From assembly GCF_001431485.1 (NCBI RefSeq), contig NZ_LDJM01000021.1, forward strand, positions 116,517 to 180,516: 64,000 bases of DNA, written 5' to 3'. Positions 60,811-64,000 of the stretch are shown here, one piece after another. Both the position numbers and the translations under genes were made by a program. Numbering within the stretch: position 1 is the stretch's first letter; every line of letters begins with the position of its first letter. The notes beneath the pieces were generated by a model that searched no databases, was not told where the DNA came from, and saw only the letters and a list, made by a program, of their open reading frames with translations. This stretch comes from Stenotrophomonas ginsengisoli. Its GTDB lineage: Bacteria > Pseudomonadota > Gammaproteobacteria > Xanthomonadales > Xanthomonadaceae.

Positions 60811-61944
60811 TCAGGCAACCGGAGCAGAAACCAGCGGTGCCTGCTTGCCCTTGGGCTTGCTCGGCAGCGAGTGGCGCAGGATGCGCCAGACCACCTGGCC
60901 GAACTGGCGGGCCATCGAGCCGGTGTTGTAGTGCTGGCCGTAACGGGCGCAGATCTGGCGCACTTCCACGGCCATGGCCGCATAGCGGTTGGCCGGCACG
61001 TCCGGATAGAAATGGTGCTCGATCTGGTGGGACAGGTTGCCGGTCATGATGTGCATCCACTTGCCGCCGGTCAGGTTGGACGAACCGCGCAGCTGGCGCA
61101 GGTACCAGTGGCCACGGCTTTCGTTCTCGACACATTCCTTGGGGAAGGTCTCCGCATCGGCAGTGAAGTGGCCGCAGAAGATCACCACGTAGGTCCACAC
61201 ATTGCGGATGCCGTTGGCCACCAGGTTGCCCAGGATCACGGTCAGGAAGAACGGGCCGGCCAGGGCCGGGAACAGCACGTAGTCCTTGAGCAGCTGCTTG
61301 GTCACCTTGCGGCGCACCGGCTGGGACTGCTGCCACAGCTCGCGCAGGGTGATGCGGCCCAGGAACAGGCGGCCGATGCGCAGGTCCTGGATGGCGATGC
61401 CCCACTGGAAATACAGCGCGAAGATCACCGCGATCACCGGCTGCATCAGGAAGAACGGGTGCCAGCGCTGCTCGGGGAAGATGCGCAGCAGGCCGTAGCC
61501 GATGTCATCGTCCATGCCGCGCACATTGGTATAGGTGTGGTGGCTGAAATTGTGGGTCTTGCGCCAGCTTTCCGAGGTGCCGGCGATGTCCCATTCGTAG
61601 GTCTTGCCCTGCAGGGACGGATCGCCCATCCAGTCGTACTGGCCGTGCATCACGTTGTGGGCCAGCTCCATGTTCTCCAGGATCTTGGACAGGCCCAGCA
61701 GCACCGCACCGGCAATGCCCAGCGGCCACAGCAGGCTGGCTGCATACAGCGGCGAGAAGGCAGCGGCGTACAGCACCACGCGGCCGGCCACACCGATCCA
61801 GCGCACCGCCGCCTCGATCTTGCGGATGTAGCGGGCGTCGGCATCGCCCAGGGTCGCCACATGGCGCGCACGCAGCGCATCCAGTTCGGCACCGAAGGCA
61901 TCCAGATCTGCCGCGGTCAGGGGGCGGTTGTTAACCGAAGACAT
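60811..61944 (-). CDS. desB: Acyl fatty-acid desaturase (DesB-like)
   Basis: 377 residues from the ATG at 61944 (MSSVNNRPLTAADLDAFGAE). Three di-iron histidine boxes: HNVMH (96-100), HNFSHH (131-136) and HQIEHH near 318, with four predicted membrane helices. It inserts a double bond into acyl chains. In P. aeruginosa desB forms an operon with an electron-transfer partner (desC) and is controlled by DesT; all three parts are present here. The ATG lies 2 bp after the desC stop, so they are co-translated. Substrate (acyl-CoA or phospholipid acyl) is not shown by sequence. Confidence 0.92.
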   Translation of the reverse strand: MSSVNNRPLTAADLDAFGAELDALRARHVATLGDADARYIRKIEAAVRWIGVAGRVVLYAAAFSPLYAASLLWPLGIAGAVLLGLSKILENMELAHNVMHGQYDWMGDPSLQGKTYEWDIAGTSESWRKTHNFSHHTYTNVRGMDDDIGYGLLRIFPEQRWHPFFLMQPVIAVIFALYFQWGIAIQDLRIGRLFLGRITLRELWQQSQPVRRKVTKQLLKDYVLFPALAGPFFLTVILGNLVANGIRNVWTYVVIFCGHFTADAETFPKECVENESRGHWYLRQLRGSSNLTGGKWMHIMTGNLSHQIEHHFYPDVPANRYAAMAVEVRQICARYGQHYNTGSMARQFGQVVWRILRHSLPSKPKGKQAPLVSAPVA

Positions 61945-61946
61945 GC

Positions 61947-63008
61947 TTACAACTCCAGGATCAGGTCGGTGCTGGCGCGGTTCACGCACAGCTTGATGGC
62001 CGTCGATGGCTCCGCGGTGACATCGCCATTGAGCACGTTGTGCACCACGCCTTCGCGCTTTTCGCAGGTGCAGGTGTTGCATACGCCCATCCGGCAACCG
62101 GCCGGCGGGTTGATGCCCTGTGCCTCCAGCGCGGCCAGCAACGGCAGTCCACGCGGCACACGCAGGCGGCGGCCGCTGCGGGCCAGCTGCAGCTCGACCT
62201 CACCGGCCTGGCTGTCATCGACCACCGGCAGGCTGAAGGCCTCGGCCATGAAATCGGCCACCTGGCCATCCAGGCGCTGCCCGGCAGCACGCACGAACCC
62301 GGCCGGGCCACAGGCCAGCACCCGGCATGCCGGCAGGTTGGCCACGGCAGAGAAATCAAAACCGCCCACCCGCGGTGCGGGCGCGTCGGCATCGCCGGTC
62401 ACCGCCAGCTGCACGCTGAAATTGGCGTGGCGGGCGGCCAGGCTGGCCAGTTCGACGGCGAAACACTGTTCGCGGTGCTGACGCATCCAGTAGATCAAAT
62501 GCACCGGTTGCGGCATGCCGGCCGCATCGAGCTGGCGCAGCAGCGCGCGCATCGGGGTGATGCCACTGCCGGCGGCCAGCAGCAGCAACGGCTGCGCTGC
62601 CGGATCGGCCACGGTCATCGCGCCGAAGGCCGGGCTGATGCCCACGGTGGCGCCGATGGGCAGGCCACCGGCCAGCTGCGCGCTGACCTTGCCACCACTG
62701 ACCAGCTTGGCCGTCACTTCCAGGTTGCCGTCCGCCAGCCGGGTCGGGCTGTAGGAACGGGTGGTCATGCGTCCATCCACCTCGATGGTGAGGTTGATGT
62801 GCTGACCCGGCTGGATAGCGCCGAAGTGCGCGTTGGGCTTGAGCACCACGGTGACCGCCGCACTGCCTTCGGCCCGTCGGCTGACCAGCTGGGCCAGCGG
62901 ACGGCGCAGGGTCCACAACGGATGCAGGCGGGTCGACCAGAAATCGAAGAAGGCCTCGGTGACCCACGGGATCGGGGGCGGGGTCGGGTTGTGGTAGCGG
63001 TATTTCAT
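61947..63008 (-). CDS. desC: Ferredoxin-reductase electron donor for the desaturase (DesC-like)
   Basis: 353 residues from the ATG at 63008. FAD domain with RSYSP (flavin-binding RxYS), then an NAD(P)H-binding domain (LLLLAAGSGITPMRALLRQL). The C-terminal 2Fe-2S plant-type ferredoxin has Cys-x4-Cys-x2-Cys in PAGCRMGVCNTCTCEK and a later Cys near the end (AIKLCVNRAS). It passes electrons from NAD(P)H to the desaturase encoded next. First gene of the operon; the promoter overlaps the operator shared with the TetR gene. Confidence 0.93.
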   Translation of the reverse strand: MKYRYHNPTPPPIPWVTEAFFDFWSTRLHPLWTLRRPLAQLVSRRAEGSAAVTVVLKPNAHFGAIQPGQHINLTIEVDGRMTTRSYSPTRLADGNLEVTAKLVSGGKVSAQLAGGLPIGATVGISPAFGAMTVADPAAQPLLLLAAGSGITPMRALLRQLDAAGMPQPVHLIYWMRQHREQCFAVELASLAARHANFSVQLAVTGDADAPAPRVGGFDFSAVANLPACRVLACGPAGFVRAAGQRLDGQVADFMAEAFSLPVVDDSQAGEVELQLARSGRRLRVPRGLPLLAALEAQGINPPAGCRMGVCNTCTCEKREGVVHNVLNGDVTAEPSTAIKLCVNRASTDLILEL

Positions 63009-63031
63009 GGGGCCGAACTATACGGCCACGC

Positions 63032-63056
63032 ATACATGCGTGTATACAGTTGTATA
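63032..63056. promoter_or_regulatory. Two overlapping palindromes, probable DesT operator
   Basis: Dyad 1, ATACA-N4-TGTAT at 63032-63045; dyad 2, TATACA-N2-TGTATA at 63043-63056. Both are perfect and AT-rich, in the 69-bp gap between the desC and TetR start codons. Confidence 0.7.
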
Positions 63057-63077
63057 TTGCCAAGCGCGCTATCATTC

Positions 63078-63761
63078 ATGCAGATGACCGCGACAGCCCC
63101 CATGACAACCAACGCACCGGCCAACGATCTGGATACGCCAGCGCCCCGCAAGGCAGGCATTTCCCGTGACGACCTGCTCGCCGCCGCGCTGGCGCTGATC
63201 GGGCCACACCGCAGTGTCTCCACCCTGAGCCTGCGCGAAGTGGCGCGGGAAGCCGGCATCGCGCCCAATTCCTTCTACCGCCAGTTCCGCGACATGGACG
63301 AACTGACCGTGGCCCTGATCGAGCGCGCCGGCCTGTCGCTGCGCACGATCATCGGCCAGGCGCGACAGCGCGCGGCCGGCTCGGACCGCGGCGTGGTCCG
63401 GCTGTCGGTGGAAACCTTCATGGAGCAGCTGCGCGCCGACGACCGCCTGATGCACGTGCTGCTGCGCGAAGGCACCGCCGGCTCGGATGCCTACAAGCAG
63501 GCGGTGGACCGCCAGCTGGGGTATTTCGAGGACGAGCTGCAGCTGGACCTGATCCGCCTGGCCGCCGCCGACAACGGCGCGGTGCTGCTGGAACCGGCCC
63601 TGGCGGCCAAGGCCATCACCCGCCTGATCTTCGCCATGGGCGGCACCGCCCTGGACCTGCCGCCGACCCGCGATGAAGAGCTGATCGAGCAGATGTCGCA
63701 CATGATCCGCATGATCATCACCGGTGCGCGCACCCTCGCCGGGCACCCGCCGCGCAACTGA
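63078..63761 (+). CDS. desT: TetR-family lipid-saturation regulator (DesT/FabR-like)
   Basis: 227 residues from the ATG at 63078 (MQMTATAPMTTNAPAND). Helix-turn-helix: SRDDLLAAALALIGPHRSVS, TLSLREVAREAGIAPNSFYR; the RSVSTLSLREVAREAGIA stretch is near-identical to FabR and DesT. The C-terminal ligand domain is helical. In Pseudomonas DesT senses the ratio of saturated to unsaturated acyl-CoA and represses desCB. Divergent from desCB across the double palindrome. The ~20-residue N-terminal tail is disordered-looking and a later ATG at 63102 is possible. Confidence 0.92.
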   Translation: MQMTATAPMTTNAPANDLDTPAPRKAGISRDDLLAAALALIGPHRSVSTLSLREVAREAGIAPNSFYRQFRDMDELTVALIERAGLSLRTIIGQARQRAAGSDRGVVRLSVETFMEQLRADDRLMHVLLREGTAGSDAYKQAVDRQLGYFEDELQLDLIRLAAADNGAVLLEPALAAKAITRLIFAMGGTALDLPPTRDEELIEQMSHMIRMIITGARTLAGHPPRN

Positions 63762-64000
63762 GCCGGTACCGGTCAACCCCACCCTGCCCGCGTCGCCTGC
63801 GGCATCCTCCGGCCGGAGCGCCAGCGGTGATTCCTGGCCAGGCCCACCGATGCCCCCCTTGGCGCACAGGACGGGCACCCGCTCCGGCGGGTCAGGCCAG
63901 CCTGCACCGCCGCCTCCTCCCGCCGCCCCAGGGCAATGCCGAGAATGGGGACATCCATAAAGCCGATATCGGCACAAAAAGACAGCCCTGAACCATACCC
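63762..64000. other. Right-edge intergenic sequence
   Basis: No supported gene in the 239 bases left. Contains a 12-bp palindrome CTCCGGCCGGAG (63807-63818) and another, GCCGATATCGGC (63962-63973), the latter near an A-rich run at the edge; either may belong to a gene beyond the window. Confidence 0.4.

Noticed and set aside
63773..63958. 61-codon minus-strand frame at the right edge
   Set aside because: No recognisable sequence and no ribosome site; not enough flank to judge.
1..64000. Prophage, insertion sequence or integrated island
   Set aside because: No integrase, transposase, tRNA boundary, terminal repeats or base-composition break was found.

Overview
This is a 64-kb stretch of high-GC (mid-to-upper 60s percent by eye) gammaproteobacterial chromosome. 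The order rpoE-rseA-mucD-lepA-lepB-DUF4845-rnc-era-recO, the desaturase operon beside a DesT/FabR-type repressor, the catalase-ankyrin pair and the many secreted peptidases and GGDEF proteins all fit the Xanthomonadaceae (Lysobacteraceae), most likely Stenotrophomonas or a close relative. The genus is inference. No rRNA, tRNA, insertion sequence, phage or CRISPR array was seen. Genes are tightly packed, and many boundaries carry GC-rich hairpin terminators.

Layout. 1-7.2 kb: a left-truncated LRR protein kinase, a NERD/zinc-finger protein, an ankyrin-catalase pair behind a sequence that looks like an OxyR site, DUF2058, a YgjP-type metalloprotein, a degenerate RsuA-like protein and AzlCD. 7.2-14.5 kb: a phospholipase-D/cardiolipin-synthase-like protein, the Anbu proteasome-like peptidase facing an alpha-E/ATP-grasp pair, a membrane HDOD protein and an MFS transporter. 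14.6-23.5 kb is rich in secreted proteins: an M13 peptidase, a DUF885 peptidase, two lipoproteins, a homologue of the extracellular native-PHB depolymerase PhaZ7, a GAF-GGDEF cyclase and a DUF1615 lipoprotein. 23.6-28.5 kb: LysE exporter and LysR regulator, SstT, an M14 carboxypeptidase and a lipoprotein. 28.5-38.9 kb: a secreted metalloprotease overlapped by a small secreted partner, a PlsC-type acyltransferase, leucine-type dehydrogenase, a lipoprotein-type subtilisin autotransporter, a thiolase and three small alanine-rich lipoproteins in a row. 38.9-46.5 kb: an FAD monooxygenase, a cold-shock protein, the purine-salvage/muropeptide genes MTIP-hpt-nagZ, a DsbA-fold protein, CYTH, RlmD and a receiver-Hpt protein.

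46.5-55.1 kb, all on the minus strand, is the envelope-stress and ribosome-maturation block: rpoE (with a sigma-E-type promoter) and rseA overlap, then mucD, lepA, lepB, DUF4845, rnc, era and recO. 55.3-64 kb: a FadB/FadJ-type multifunctional beta-oxidation protein, a globin-coupled diguanylate cyclase like E. coli DosC, a TerC-CBS membrane protein, and a desaturase/ferredoxin-reductase operon divergent from its probable TetR-family regulator with a double palindrome between them.

Themes: oxidative and envelope stress (catalase, sigma-E/MucD), cyclic-di-GMP and O2 sensing (two GGDEF proteins), membrane-lipid adjustment (desaturase operon, acyltransferase, PLD), and a large secreted or surface hydrolase set. 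No clearly new multi-gene defence or mobile system was found. The most interesting items are the PhaZ7 homologue, the protease with its overlapping secreted partner, the Anbu cluster, the pseudouridine synthase lacking its catalytic Asp, the lipoprotein autotransporter, and several well-formed regulatory dyads.
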